Part shown: piece by piece, positions 23,103-32,204 of the stretch
Layout: each line of letters starts with the position of its first letter
How positions within the stretch are numbered: the stretch's first letter is position 1
Assembly (NCBI RefSeq): GCF_009687885.1
Contig: NZ_BLAF01000076.1
Span: forward strand, 1 to 52,472
Source: Acrocarpospora pleiomorpha
GTDB lineage: Bacteria; Actinomycetota; Actinomycetes; Streptosporangiales; Streptosporangiaceae
Reading direction: 5' to 3'
DNA: 52,472 nucleotides
Program-made: the position numbers and the translations under genes
Notes under the pieces: generated by a model
Database searches by the model: none
Told to the model about the DNA's origin: nothing
What the model saw: the letters and a program-made list of their open reading frames with translations, nothing else

Positions 23103-26100
23103 ATGACCAGCAGACCGTCCTTCCGTGTGGCCCTGTCCGAGCGAGTTCTCGTCGCCGACGGAGCCATGGGAACGATGCTGCAGGCCCAGGACCCGACCAT
23201 GGATGACTTCGAGGGGCACGAGGGCTGCAACGAGGTGCTCAACGTCAGCCGCCCCGACATCGTCCTGGCCGTGCACGACGCCTACTTCGAGGCGGGCGTG
23301 GACTGCGTCGAGACCAACACCTTCGGCGCCAACCTGGCCGCCCTCGGCGAGTACGGGATCGGCGACCGGATCGCCGAATACTCCGAGGCCGGGGCCAGGA
23401 TCGCCCGCGAGCGGGCCGACCACTGGTCTGCCCCGGGCAAGCCCCGGTTCGTGCTGGGGTCCATGGGGCCGGGGACGAAACTGCCCACCCTCGGGCATCT
23501 GCCGTACGCGACGCTCAGGGACGCCTACCGGGACAACGCTGCCGGGCTCATCGCGGGCGGCGCGGACGCGCTGATCATCGAGACCTGCCAGGACCTGCTC
23601 CAGGTGAAGGCGGCCGTGATCGGCGCCAAGCGGGCGGTGGCCGCGGCCGGGCTGGACATCCCGATCATCGCCCAGGTCACCATCGAGACCAACGGCGCGA
23701 TGCTGCTCGGCTCCGAGATCGGGGCCGCGCTCACCGTGATCGAGCCGCTCGGCGTCGACCTGATCGGCCTCAACTGCGCCACCGGGCCCGCCGAGATGAG
23801 CGAGCACCTGCGCTACCTGGCCAGACACTCCCGGCTGCCGCTGTCCTGCATGCCCAACGCCGGGCTGCCCCAGCTCACCTCCGACGGTGCCTACTACCCG
23901 CTCGGCCCGTCCGAGCTGGCCGACGCGCACGAGATCTTCGCCAGGGACTACGGCCTCGCCCTGGTCGGCGGCTGCTGCGGCACCACCCCCGAGCACCTGC
24001 GCCAGGTGGTCGAGCGGGTGGGCGGGCGGCCGCGGGCCGAGCGCCGCCCGCGCCCCGAGGCCGGGGCCGCCTCGCTCTACCAGCACATCCCGTTCCGGCA
24101 GGACACCTCCTACCTGGCCATCGGCGAGCGCACCAACGCCAACGGCTCCAAGGCGTTCCGGGAGGCCATGCTGGCCCAGAACTGGGAGGAGTGCGTGGAG
24201 ATCGCCCGGGCCCAGGCCAGGGACGGCGCGCACCTGCTGGACCTCTGCGTGGACTACGTGGGCCGGGACGGCGTGCGGGACATGAAGGAGCTGGCGTTCC
24301 GGTTCGCCACCGCCTCCACCCTGCCGATCATGATCGACTCCACCGAGCCGGCCGTGCTGGAGGCGGGCCTGGAGATGCTGGGCGGCCGGGCGGTGGTCAA
24401 CTCGGTCAACTACGAGGACGGCCGGGGCCCGGGGTCCCGGTTCCACAAGATCATGACGGCGGTCCGGGAACACGGGGCCGCCGTGGTCGTGATGTGCATC
24501 GAGGAGGCCGGGCAGGCCCGTACCAGGGCCGACAAGGTGCGGATCGCCGGGGAGACGATCGAGGATCTGACCGCCAACTGGGGCATGCGGGTCGAGGACA
24601 TCGTGGTCGACTGCCTCACCTTCCCGATCGCCACCGGCCAGGAGGAGACCCGCAGGGACGGCGTGGAGACCATCGAGGCCATCCGCGAGCTGAAGCGGCG
24701 CTACCCGGCCGTGCAGACCACGCTGGGGCTGTCCAATATCTCCTTCGGCCTCAATCCGGCCGCCAGGATCGTGCTCAACTCGGTCTTCCTCAACGAGGCC
24801 GTCAACGCCGGGCTCGACTCGGCCATCGCGCACGCCTCCAAGATCCTGCCGATGGCCCGGATCCCCGACGAGCAGCGCCAGGTCGCGCTGGATCTGGTCT
24901 ACGACCGGCGCCGCGAGGGCTACGACCCGCTGCAGCGGTTCATGGAGCTGTTCGAGGGCGTGGACGCCGCCTCGATGCGGGAGGGCAAGGCCGCCGAGCT
25001 GCTCGGCCTGCCGCTGTGGGAGCGGCTCAAGCGGCGGATCGTGGACGGCGAGAAGAAGGGCCTGGAAGGCGACCTGGACCTGGCGCTCCAGCAGCGCCCC
25101 GCTCTGGAGATCATCAACGACGTGCTGCTGGAGGGCATGAAGACGGTCGGCGAGCTGTTCGGCTCCGGCCAGATGCAGCTGCCCTTCGTGCTCCAGTCGG
25201 CCGAGGTGATGAAGACCGCCGTGGCCTACCTGGAACCCCACATGGAGAAGGTCGAGGGCGCGGGCAAGGGCCGGATTGTGCTGGCCACCGTCAAGGGCGA
25301 TGTGCACGACATCGGCAAGAACCTGGTCGACATCATCCTGTCCAACAACGGCTACGAGGTGATCAACCTCGGCATCAAGCAGCCGGTCTCGGCCATCCTG
25401 GAGGCCGCCGACGACAAGCGGGCCGACGTGATCGGCATGTCCGGGCTGCTGGTCAAGTCCACGGTGATCATGAAGGAGAACCTGGAGGAGATGAACTCCA
25501 GGAAGATCGCCGGCAGGTATCCGGTGCTGCTCGGCGGGGCCGCCCTCACCCGGGCGTACGTGGAGCAGGATCTGGCCGAGCTGTTCGACGGCGAGGTGCG
25601 CTACGCCCGCGACGCGTTCGAGGGCATGCGGCTGATGGACGCCTTCATGAAGGTCAAGCGCGGCGAGGCCGGGGCCGAGCTGCCCGCGCTGCGGGAGCGC
25701 CGGGTCAGGACCGGCGCGGTGCTGGAGCGCACCCCGGTCGAGCGACTGCCCGCCCGCTCCGATGTGGCGGCAGACAACCCGGTGCCGGTCGCGCCGTTCC
25801 TCGGCGACCGCGTCGTCAAGGGCATCGCTCTGCACGAGTACGCCGCGTTCCTGGACGAGCGCGCCACCTTCATGGGCCAGTGGGGCCTGAAGTCCGCCCG
25901 CGGCGGCGCGGGACCCTCCTACGAGGAACTGGTCGAGACCGAGGGCCGCCCCCGGCTGCGCATGTGGCTGGAGCGCCTGCAGACCGAGGGCCTGCTGGAG
26001 GCCGCCGTCGTGTACGGCTACTTCCCCTGCGTGGCGGACGGCGACTCGCTGATCATCCTCGACGAGGCGGGCGGCGAGCGGACCCGGTTCACCTTCCCGC

Positions 26101-26567
26101 GCCAGCGCCGCGACCGCCACCTGTGCCTGTCGGACTTCTTCAAGTCCAGAGATTCCGGCGAGGTGGACGTGGTGGCCCTCCAGGTCGCCACCATGGGCCG
26201 CAGGATCAGCGAGGCCACCGCCGAGCTGTTCGCCAAGAACGCCTACCGCGACTACCTGGAGCTGCACGGCCTGTCCGTCCAGCTCACCGAGGCCCTCGCC
26301 GAGTACTGGCACGCCCGGGTGCGATCCGAGCTGGGCATCGGCGGCCAGGAGTCGCTGCAGGACATGCTCAAGGTCAACATCACCGGCTGCCGGTACTCCT
26401 TCGGCTACCCGGCCTGCCCGAACCTGGAAGACCAGGTTCAGCTGTTCGAGCTGCTCGACCCGGGCCGGATCGGGGTCGAGCTGTCGGAGGAGTTCCAGCT
26501 CCACCCCGAACAGGCCACGTCCGCCCTGGTGGCTCACCACCCCGAGGCGAAATATTTCAACGTCTGA
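23103..26567 (+). CDS. metH: Cobalamin-dependent methionine synthase MetH
   Basis: MetH transfers the methyl group of 5-methyltetrahydrofolate to homocysteine through cobalamin. The 1154-aa protein has the four expected modules. The homocysteine domain (about 1-310) has zinc ligands Cys225 (NCATG) and Cys291-Cys292 (GGCCGTTPEHL). The pterin domain (about 330-600) has IGERTNANGSKAF and DLCVDYVGRDG. The cobalamin domain (about 620-860) has its lower ligand His735 in DVHDIGKNLV. The reactivation domain (about 880-1154) has AYCP-like GYPACPNLEDQ. The ATG at 23103 starts MTSRPSFRVALSERVLVADG; an earlier in-frame ATG at 23061 lies inside the inverted repeat and is unlikely. It is divergent from PAC2. 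Confidence 0.95.
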   Translation: MTSRPSFRVALSERVLVADGAMGTMLQAQDPTMDDFEGHEGCNEVLNVSRPDIVLAVHDAYFEAGVDCVETNTFGANLAALGEYGIGDRIAEYSEAGARIARERADHWSAPGKPRFVLGSMGPGTKLPTLGHLPYATLRDAYRDNAAGLIAGGADALIIETCQDLLQVKAAVIGAKRAVAAAGLDIPIIAQVTIETNGAMLLGSEIGAALTVIEPLGVDLIGLNCATGPAEMSEHLRYLARHSRLPLSCMPNAGLPQLTSDGAYYPLGPSELADAHEIFARDYGLALVGGCCGTTPEHLRQVVERVGGRPRAERRPRPEAGAASLYQHIPFRQDTSYLAIGERTNANGSKAFREAMLAQNWEECVEIARAQARDGAHLLDLCVDYVGRDGVRDMKELAFRFATASTLPIMIDSTEPAVLEAGLEMLGGRAVVNSVNYEDGRGPGSRFHKIMTAVREHGAAVVVMCIEEAGQARTRADKVRIAGETIEDLTANWGMRVEDIVVDCLTFPIATGQEETRRDGVETIEAIRELKRRYPAVQTTLGLSNISFGLNPAARIVLNSVFLNEAVNAGLDSAIAHASKILPMARIPDEQRQVALDLVYDRRREGYDPLQRFMELFEGVDAASMREGKAAELLGLPLWERLKRRIVDGEKKGLEGDLDLALQQRPALEIINDVLLEGMKTVGELFGSGQMQLPFVLQSAEVMKTAVAYLEPHMEKVEGAGKGRIVLATVKGDVHDIGKNLVDIILSNNGYEVINLGIKQPVSAILEAADDKRADVIGMSGLLVKSTVIMKENLEEMNSRKIAGRYPVLLGGAALTRAYVEQDLAELFDGEVRYARDAFEGMRLMDAFMKVKRGEAGAELPALRERRVRTGAVLERTPVERLPARSDVAADNPVPVAPFLGDRVVKGIALHEYAAFLDERATFMGQWGLKSARGGAGPSYEELVETEGRPRLRMWLERLQTEGLLEAAVVYGYFPCVADGDSLIILDEAGGERTRFTFPRQRRDRHLCLSDFFKSRDSGEVDVVALQVATMGRRISEATAELFAKNAYRDYLELHGLSVQLTEALAEYWHARVRSELGIGGQESLQDMLKVNITGCRYSFGYPACPNLEDQVQLFELLDPGRIGVELSEEFQLHPEQATSALVAHHPEAKYFNV

Positions 26568-26590
26568 GCTATCGAGGGGTAATCAACGCC

Positions 26591-27229
26591 GTGGACGCGG
26601 TTCTGTTCGACATGGACGGCTTGCTCGTCGACACCGAGAAGGTGTGGTTCGAGGTCGAGACCGAGGTGGTGGAGCGCCTCGGCGGCTCCTGGGGGCCCGA
26701 GCACGGGGCCGCGCTGGTCGGCGGCTCCTGGGATCGCACGGTCGCCTACATGCTCGCCCTCACCGGGGCCGACGTGCCGCCCGGGGTGGTCGCGGAATGG
26801 CTCCTCGACGGGATGATCGAGCGGCTGGCCGTGGAGGTGGAGCCGATGCCGGGGGCGCTGGAGCTGCTCGCGGAGCTGAACGGGGCGGGGGTCAGGACAG
26901 GCCTGGTCACCTCCTCGCTGAAACCGGTCGCCGACGCCGTGCTGGAGGTGGTCGGCCGGGAGCGGTTCGCGATCGTGGTGACCGCCGACGATGTGGTCAG
27001 GACGAAACCGGACCCGGAGCCGTACCTGACCGCGGCCGGGTTGCTGTCGGTGCGTCCTGAGCGCTGCGCGGTGCTGGAGGACTCGCCGAACGGGGTGGCC
27101 GCGGCGACGGCGGCCGGGTGCCGGGTGGTGGCGGTGCCCAGCGTGGTGCCCATCCCGGCCGTGCCGGGACGGCTGGTCGTGCCGTCCCTGCTCGAAGTCG
27201 ACCTGAGCGTGCTGCGGGCCCTGTTTTAG
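26591..27229 (+). CDS. HAD family hydrolase (subfamily IA)
   Basis: The 212-aa protein is a haloacid dehalogenase-type phosphatase or phosphomutase. Motif I is LFDMDGLLVDTE (nucleophile Asp at the start), motif II is LVTSS, motif III is the Lys of RTKPDPEPY, and motif IV is LEDSPNG. A helical cap lies between motifs I and II, as in beta-phosphoglucomutase and similar enzymes. The substrate is unknown. The GTG at 26591 has GAGGGG upstream; the open frame continues far upstream but only antisense-like through metH. It follows metH by 23 bases and probably shares its transcript. Its stop shares bases with the converging regulator stop (TTAG). Confidence 0.87.
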   Translation: MDAVLFDMDGLLVDTEKVWFEVETEVVERLGGSWGPEHGAALVGGSWDRTVAYMLALTGADVPPGVVAEWLLDGMIERLAVEVEPMPGALELLAELNGAGVRTGLVTSSLKPVADAVLEVVGRERFAIVVTADDVVRTKPDPEPYLTAAGLLSVRPERCAVLEDSPNGVAAATAAGCRVVAVPSVVPIPAVPGRLVVPSLLEVDLSVLRALF

Positions 27230-28338
27230 GCCGTCGCCAGGAACGGGGCCAGGTCGCTGCGGTCGTGCACGCCCAACTTGGTGTAGACGCGGCACAGGTG
27301 GTTGGCGACGGTGCGGGGGGACAGGACCAGCCAGTCGGCGATCTCCCGGTTGGTCAGGTTCCAGGAGGCCAGCCGGGCCACCTCGATCTCGCGGGCGCTC
27401 AGCTCCGCGCTCCAGCGTTCGGCGCGGGCGCCGGGGGCGGGGACCAGGCGGGCCAGCCGTTCCCGGGTGCGCGCGGGGGCGCGATCCCGGGCGACCGTGG
27501 CCACGATCGGGTTGGCCAGCCGGGCGCGCGGGGGAGTCAGGACGATCAGGCCGCGCCGCTGCAGCCGGGTCACGGCGTCGCGGTCGGCCAGGTCGAGCAG
27601 CACGTCCAGGTCGACGGGCTCGCCCAGCGCGACCAGGCCGACCGCCTCGGTCTCGGCCGGGTCCAGGCCGGCGAGCTCGGCCTCGACCAGCTGGCGCAGC
27701 CGGGGGGTGATCGTCAGCTCGCCCGGCCAGTGCCACTGGCCGGCGACCTTGGCCAGCGTCGCGCCGGGGACGAGCTCGGTCAGCAGCCGGACGTTGCCGC
27801 CGCTGGCGTGGTGCATGCGGCGGGCCGTGGTCACCTCGACCGGGCCGCCCAGCGCGGCGGCCAGCAGCAGGCCGGTCTCGCGCGGGTTGAGCGGCGCCAG
27901 GTCCAGCCGGTCGGCCACGCCTTCCCGCCACAGCGCCTGGATCGGCTCGGGCACGGGCGCGCCGGCCCGGATCGTGGCCGCCAGGCGGGTGCCCGAGCGG
28001 GTCACCAGGTGCCGGACCAGCGCGGCGGAGCAGGGATCGAGCAGGTGGGCGTCGTCCACGGCGAGGACCTGCGGGGGTTCGCCCAGCGCCTGGATCGCCC
28101 AGCCGAGCGGGTTCACCGGGCACCGCGGGGTGCCCAGCAGGTGCGCGAACGCGCCGAACGGCACCTCGGGTCCGATGCCCTGGACGCGGGCGCCGCTCCC
28201 GTGCGCGCCCGCGAGAGACTCGGCGAGCAGGCGGGTCCGCCCCGAGCCCGCGTCGCCGGAGATCAGAATTCCGCCGTCCGCGCGGAGCGCCGACCGGACC
28301 CGATCGCGTTCCGCCGTACGGCCGGTGAAAGGCCACAT
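27226..28338 (-). CDS. LuxR family regulator with N-terminal ATPase domain
   Basis: The 370-aa protein has an N-terminal P-loop ATPase-like region (GDAGSGRTRL around residue 27, with Arg in place of the usual Walker Lys; VLAVDDAHLLDP as Walker B) and a C-terminal LuxR helix-turn-helix (SAREIEVARLASWNLTNREI, then SPRTVANHLCRVYTKLGV). This layout is LAL-like, but LAL regulators are normally about 900 aa, so the tetratricopeptide middle is missing. The ATG at 28338 has GGAGG 5 bases upstream. It is divergent from a small membrane protein across a spacer with two CTAG-centred palindromes, which may be its operator. Confidence 0.85.
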   Translation of the reverse strand: MWPFTGRTAERDRVRSALRADGGILISGDAGSGRTRLLAESLAGAHGSGARVQGIGPEVPFGAFAHLLGTPRCPVNPLGWAIQALGEPPQVLAVDDAHLLDPCSAALVRHLVTRSGTRLAATIRAGAPVPEPIQALWREGVADRLDLAPLNPRETGLLLAAALGGPVEVTTARRMHHASGGNVRLLTELVPGATLAKVAGQWHWPGELTITPRLRQLVEAELAGLDPAETEAVGLVALGEPVDLDVLLDLADRDAVTRLQRRGLIVLTPPRARLANPIVATVARDRAPARTRERLARLVPAPGARAERWSAELSAREIEVARLASWNLTNREIADWLVLSPRTVANHLCRVYTKLGVHDRSDLAPFLATA

Positions 28339-28417
28339 GATCCACCTCCGAGACACCCTGACGTTTGCTCTCGACGGTAGGAATCCCGCGTTTCCGGCGG
28401 ATCCGTGTGAACCCCCA

Positions 28418-28460
28418 GGCTCTACAGGGCTAGCCCGGGGTGCCCCCTAGGGGTAGAGCC
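28418..28460. promoter_or_regulatory. Nested palindromes between LuxR gene and membrane-protein gene
   Basis: Outer arms GGCTCTAC (28418-28425) and GTAGAGCC (28453-28460) enclose two 10-bp palindromes, GGGCTAGCCC (28427-28436) and CCCCTAGGGG (28444-28453). Their centres are 17 bases apart. The arrangement suggests an operator for a dimeric regulator, possibly the adjacent LuxR protein. A strong RNA hairpin is the alternative. Confidence 0.5.
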
Positions 28461-28533
28461 CTCCCAGAGGAGGAGCGCGGACAGGGCCCGCACGTGCCAG
28501 GATGGGATCAAGTCGCAATTAAGGGGGCCCATC

Positions 28534-29019
28534 ATGACGTTCGATCAGATTGCCTGGCTTCCGCTCTGCGCGGGCCTGACCGCAGCCGGGGTGGCGATGG
28601 CCTACCTCGCCTTCCGCCGCAGGGGACTCTCGGCCGGGCTGCGGATGACCGCCTGGGCGCTGCTGCCGCTCGCCGCCTACCTGACGAACGCGCTGAAGAC
28701 GATCTGGAACATCGGCACCGCGCTGGTGAGCTTCGCCACCGGGCTGGTCTTCTCGCCCGCCGTGTGGGCCGGAGTGGTGCTGGCGGGAATCTCGGTGCTG
28801 CTGTTTTTCGTGAGCGGCGGGATCCGGGGGCGTACCCTCGCGAAGTTCCGGGCGATGGGCAGGCCGGGCAAGGCGCCCGAGGGCGCGACGGCCGCGGAGG
28901 CGCCCACCCGCCCGCTGCCGTCCGCGAAGAAGGACGCACCCAAGCCCGTCGCGAACAAGCCCGCGTCCGATGATTTCTCCGATGTCGAGGACATCCTCAA
29001 GAAGCACGGCATCAGCTGA
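28534..29019 (+). CDS. Small membrane protein of unknown function
   Basis: I do not recognise the family of this 161-aa protein. Three hydrophobic segments are visible (about residues 5-25, 38-50 and 65-95), then a cytoplasmic-looking tail of about 65 residues rich in Ala, Pro and Lys that ends in an acidic helix DDFSDVEDILKKHGIS. That ending looks like a conserved docking or localisation peptide, but I cannot name it. The ATG has AGGGGG upstream. It is divergent from the LuxR regulator and may be controlled by it. Confidence 0.75.
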   Translation: MTFDQIAWLPLCAGLTAAGVAMAYLAFRRRGLSAGLRMTAWALLPLAAYLTNALKTIWNIGTALVSFATGLVFSPAVWAGVVLAGISVLLFFVSGGIRGRTLAKFRAMGRPGKAPEGATAAEAPTRPLPSAKKDAPKPVANKPASDDFSDVEDILKKHGIS

Positions 29020-29313
29020 GCCCGCCTCACGAAATCTCGGATGATGGGATGTCCTGCCGAAGATCGGTGCAATGTCACGGTTCCGGGACGTAACCGGAAC
29101 CGGCCTCTGACATTCTTGACAAGATCGATACGAATGCATTGCGCGTCAATCACAGTTGGGCCACATAGCGCCTACTAGGTCTTGTTTACCCAGTTCAGCC
29201 CATAGATTCTGCCTCCGGGACCCGCTCACAACGCGGACCCGCAAGATATGGGAGCGACGTTAACGGGCGCAGCCCATAGGACGACGTCGTCTGGAACCCA
29301 GGGGGCCTAACGC
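29020..29313. other. Spacer upstream of the ABC transporter genes
   Basis: No gene is visible. TTGACA occurs at 29116-29121 without a well-placed -10. A second possible pair is TTGTTT (29182-29187) with TAGATT (29203-29208), whose 15-base spacing is short. One of these probably starts the transporter transcript, leaving a leader of at least 100 bases. Confidence 0.35.
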
Positions 29314-30318
29314 ATGACCGCACCGCTCGACGTCTCCGGAGAGGAGACGAAGGCGACGCCGGAGGCAGTCCTCTCCGGCGTGGGGGGACCCAAAGCGATC
29401 CAGGGCCGGTCACTCGGGCAGATCGCATGGATGCGCCTCAAGCAGGACAAGGTCGCCCTCACGGGCGCGGGTGTCGTCATCTTCCTCGTCCTTGTCGCGA
29501 TCTTCGCCCCGCTCATCGTGAGCTGGTTCGGCCACCCGCCGAACGAATTCCACCAGGATCTGATCGACACGATGACGATGCGCCCCAAGGGCGGCAGCGG
29601 CATCAGCGGGGAATTCCTGTTCGGCCTCGAGCCGCAGAACGGCCGCGACCTGTTCAGCCGGGTCGTCTACGGCGCCCGCATCTCCCTGCTCATCGCCTTC
29701 TTCGCCACCCTGCTCTCGGTGCTCATCGGCACCGTGATGGGGGTCGTGGCCGGCTACTTCGGCGGCTGGGTGGACGCCATCATCAGCCGCCTGATGGACA
29801 TCTTCCTGGCCTTCCCCATCCTGGTCTTCGCGCTGGCCCTGGTCGGCGTGCTCGGCCAGTTCGAGACCCAGCTCGGAGTCCAGGGCGACACCCTGCGCAT
29901 CCTGCTCCTGATCTTCGTCATCGGCTTCTTCAACTGGGGTTACATCGCCCGGATCATCCGCGGCCAGACGCTCTCCCTGCGCGAGCGGGAGTTCGTGGAC
30001 GCGGCCAGGAGCCTGGGCGCGCGCGGGCCGTACATCCTGTTCAGGGAGATCCTGCCGAACCTGATCGCGCCCATCCTGATCTACGCCACCCTGCTGGTCC
30101 CCGCCAACGTGCTCTTCGAGGCGGCGCTGTCCTTCCTCGGCGTCGGCATCCAGCCGCCCACCGCGACCTGGGGCGCCATGCTCTCCGCCGCCACCAAGTA
30201 CTACACCGTCCCGCACTTCATGCTCTTCCCCGGCATGGCGATCTTCATCACCGTGCTGGCCTTCAACCTGTTCGGTGACGGTCTGCGCGACGCGCTGGAC
30301 CCCAAGTCGAGCCGCTGA
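29314..30318 (+). CDS. Oligopeptide/dipeptide-type ABC transporter permease (OppC/DppC-like)
   Basis: The 334-aa membrane protein is one of the two permeases of the peptide/nickel/opine transporter family. An N-terminal cytoplasmic segment precedes a first membrane span (about residues 50-70), then a periplasmic loop and a block of five spans. The permease EAA loop is clear (EFVDAARSLGARGPYILFREILPNLIAPI), and the end FNLFGDGLRDALDPKSSR is typical for DppC. It is first in the cluster, ahead of the binding protein; usual dpp/opp order puts the C permease after B. Substrate specificity is not readable. Confidence 0.9.
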   Translation: MTAPLDVSGEETKATPEAVLSGVGGPKAIQGRSLGQIAWMRLKQDKVALTGAGVVIFLVLVAIFAPLIVSWFGHPPNEFHQDLIDTMTMRPKGGSGISGEFLFGLEPQNGRDLFSRVVYGARISLLIAFFATLLSVLIGTVMGVVAGYFGGWVDAIISRLMDIFLAFPILVFALALVGVLGQFETQLGVQGDTLRILLLIFVIGFFNWGYIARIIRGQTLSLREREFVDAARSLGARGPYILFREILPNLIAPILIYATLLVPANVLFEAALSFLGVGIQPPTATWGAMLSAATKYYTVPHFMLFPGMAIFITVLAFNLFGDGLRDALDPKSSR

Positions 30319-30370
30319 ACTCCATCGAAGTCCTGATCCCCCAGCTCCTACCAACAAGGGGTTTACGTCA

Positions 30371-32137
30371 ATGAAGAAGAGAACACTGGCGGCCGTAGCC
30401 TCCGGCGCGGTCTTGGCCTTGGCTCTGTCGGCCTGTGGCGGAGGTGACACCACCACGGAGCCGACCGGTGGCGCGGCCCCCGCCGCGTCCGCCTCCGCCG
30501 GCGGGGCGACCGGCTTCAACGCCGGCCTGGAAAACGTGGTGAACCCGTCGGACAAGAAGGGTGGCGTGCTGAAGATGGCCGTCACCGACGACTGGGACTC
30601 CGTGGACCCCGGTGACACCTACTACGGCATGTCGTGGAACCTGCTGCGGATCTACGCCCGCCCCCTGGTGACCTACAACCCCGCGCCCGGCGCCAAGGGC
30701 CGCGAGCTGGTCCCCGACCTGGCCGAGAGCCTGGGCGTGGCCAGCGACGGCAGCAAGACCTGGACCTACAAGCTGCGGGCCGGGTTGAAGTACGAGGACG
30801 GCACCGCGATCACGTCCAAGGACGTGAAGTACGCCGTGCTCCGCCAGCTTGACAAGACCACCTACGTCAACGGGCCGACCTACTTCAACGACTGGCTGGA
30901 CCTGCCGAAGGACTTCGAGTCGGTCTACAAGACGCCGGACGTCAACACCGACCAGGCCATCGAGACGCCGGACGACCAGACGATCATCTTCCACCTCAAC
31001 AAGGCCTACGCCGGTTTCGACAACTTCGCGGCGCTGCCGGCCACCGTGCCGATCCCGCAGGCCAAGGACACCGGCATCAAGTACCGCGACCACGTGCTCG
31101 CGTCGGGTCCGTACAAGTTCGACAAGGTCGAGCCGGGCAAGCAGTACACGCTGATCCGCAACGACCAGTGGGACCAGGCGACCGACCCGATCCGCAAGGC
31201 GCTGCCGGACTCCTACGAGATCAGCCTGGGCGTCCAGGGCGACGACCTGGACAACCGGATTATCTCCGGCGACCTGCACGTCGACATCGCCGGCAGCGGC
31301 GTCCAGCCGGCCGCCATCGCGACCGTCCAGCAGGACCCCGAGCTGAACGCCCGCGCCGACAACCCGATCGCGGCCCGCACCTGGTACATCTCGATCCTCA
31401 GCGACAACCCGCCGCTGGACAACATCGAGTGCCGCAAGGCCGTCATCCTCGCGGCCGACCGGGTCGGCCTGCAGACCGCCATGGGCGGCCCGCTCGCCGG
31501 TGACATCGCCACCTCCCTGCTGCCCCCGGGCATCGGCGGCTGGAAGAAGATCGACACCTACCCGACCGGCTCCGGCGACGAGGCCCAGGCCAAGGCGGCC
31601 CTCACGGCCTGCGGCCAGCCCAACGGCTTCGAGACCACGATGACCTTCCGCTCGGACCGCCCGCGCGAGCAGGCGATGGCCGAGTCGATGCAGCAGGCGC
31701 TCGCCAAGGTCGGCATCAAGCTGACCCTGAAGGGCTTCCCCACCTCGGAGTACTTCACCGCCTACGCCGGCAAGCCCGCCTACACCAAGGCCAACGGGAT
31801 CGGCCTGGCCACCAACGGCTGGGGCGCCGACTGGAACGACGGCTTCGGCTTCCTGTCCCAGATCATCGACAGCCGGACCATCCGCGAGGCCGGCAACTAC
31901 AACCTGAGCATCAAGGACCCGGCCGTGGACGCCCTGGTCGACCAGGCGTTCGCCGAGCTGGACACGGCCAAGCGTGACGCCATCTGGGGTCAGGCCGACG
32001 CCAAGGTCATGGAGGGCGCCTACGTCCTCCCGGCCGTCTACCAGAAGGGCCTGCTGCTCCGCGGCAAGGGTGTGACGAACCAGTTCATCACCGGCGCCTT
32101 CGACATGTACGACTACCTGGCGCTCGGCGTCGAGTAG
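30371..32137 (+). CDS. ABC transporter substrate-binding lipoprotein (SBP family 5)
   Basis: The 588-aa protein captures the substrate outside the cell. It starts MKKRTLAAVASGAVLALALS with the lipobox cysteine Cys22 (LSAC), then a Gly/Thr/Ala linker. Family 5 features include a mature start like GGVLKMAVTDDWDSVDPGDT, LAESLGVASDGSKTWTYKLR, and DGTAITSKDVKYAV. Length and pattern fit peptide or similar ligands, but family 5 proteins also bind nickel, sugars or opines. The ATG at 30371 begins the signal peptide and has AAGGGG upstream. A stem-loop follows its stop. Confidence 0.92.
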   Translation: MKKRTLAAVASGAVLALALSACGGGDTTTEPTGGAAPAASASAGGATGFNAGLENVVNPSDKKGGVLKMAVTDDWDSVDPGDTYYGMSWNLLRIYARPLVTYNPAPGAKGRELVPDLAESLGVASDGSKTWTYKLRAGLKYEDGTAITSKDVKYAVLRQLDKTTYVNGPTYFNDWLDLPKDFESVYKTPDVNTDQAIETPDDQTIIFHLNKAYAGFDNFAALPATVPIPQAKDTGIKYRDHVLASGPYKFDKVEPGKQYTLIRNDQWDQATDPIRKALPDSYEISLGVQGDDLDNRIISGDLHVDIAGSGVQPAAIATVQQDPELNARADNPIAARTWYISILSDNPPLDNIECRKAVILAADRVGLQTAMGGPLAGDIATSLLPPGIGGWKKIDTYPTGSGDEAQAKAALTACGQPNGFETTMTFRSDRPREQAMAESMQQALAKVGIKLTLKGFPTSEYFTAYAGKPAYTKANGIGLATNGWGADWNDGFGFLSQIIDSRTIREAGNYNLSIKDPAVDALVDQAFAELDTAKRDAIWGQADAKVMEGAYVLPAVYQKGLLLRGKGVTNQFITGAFDMYDYLALGVE

Positions 32138-32154
32138 CCAGCCGCAGGCGGCCA

Positions 32155-32189
32155 GAAGAGGGCCGGCTCCGATCGAGTCGGCCCTCTTC
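32155..32189 (+). terminator. Stem-loop between binding protein and second permease
   Basis: GAAGAGGGCCG (32155-32165) pairs perfectly with CGGCCCTCTTC (32179-32189) across a 13-base loop. There is no T-run. It lies 16 bases before the permease GTG, so it probably acts as a partial terminator or 3' stabiliser that keeps binding-protein mRNA in excess. Confidence 0.65.
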
Positions 32190-32204
32190 AGCCGAGGGGG
32201 GACA

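Noticed and set aside
22875..26540. 1221-codon open frame antisense to metH
   Set aside because: It mirrors metH codon bias, has no motifs, and metH itself is certain.
24191..26590. Long extension of the HAD hydrolase frame through metH
   Set aside because: It is a +1 shadow of metH; HAD homology begins at the GTG at 26591.
28381..28533. tRNA or small RNA gene suggested by GGCTCTAC/GTAGAGCC arms
   Set aside because: There is no cloverleaf with anticodon and T arms. The nested palindromes look like a DNA operator.
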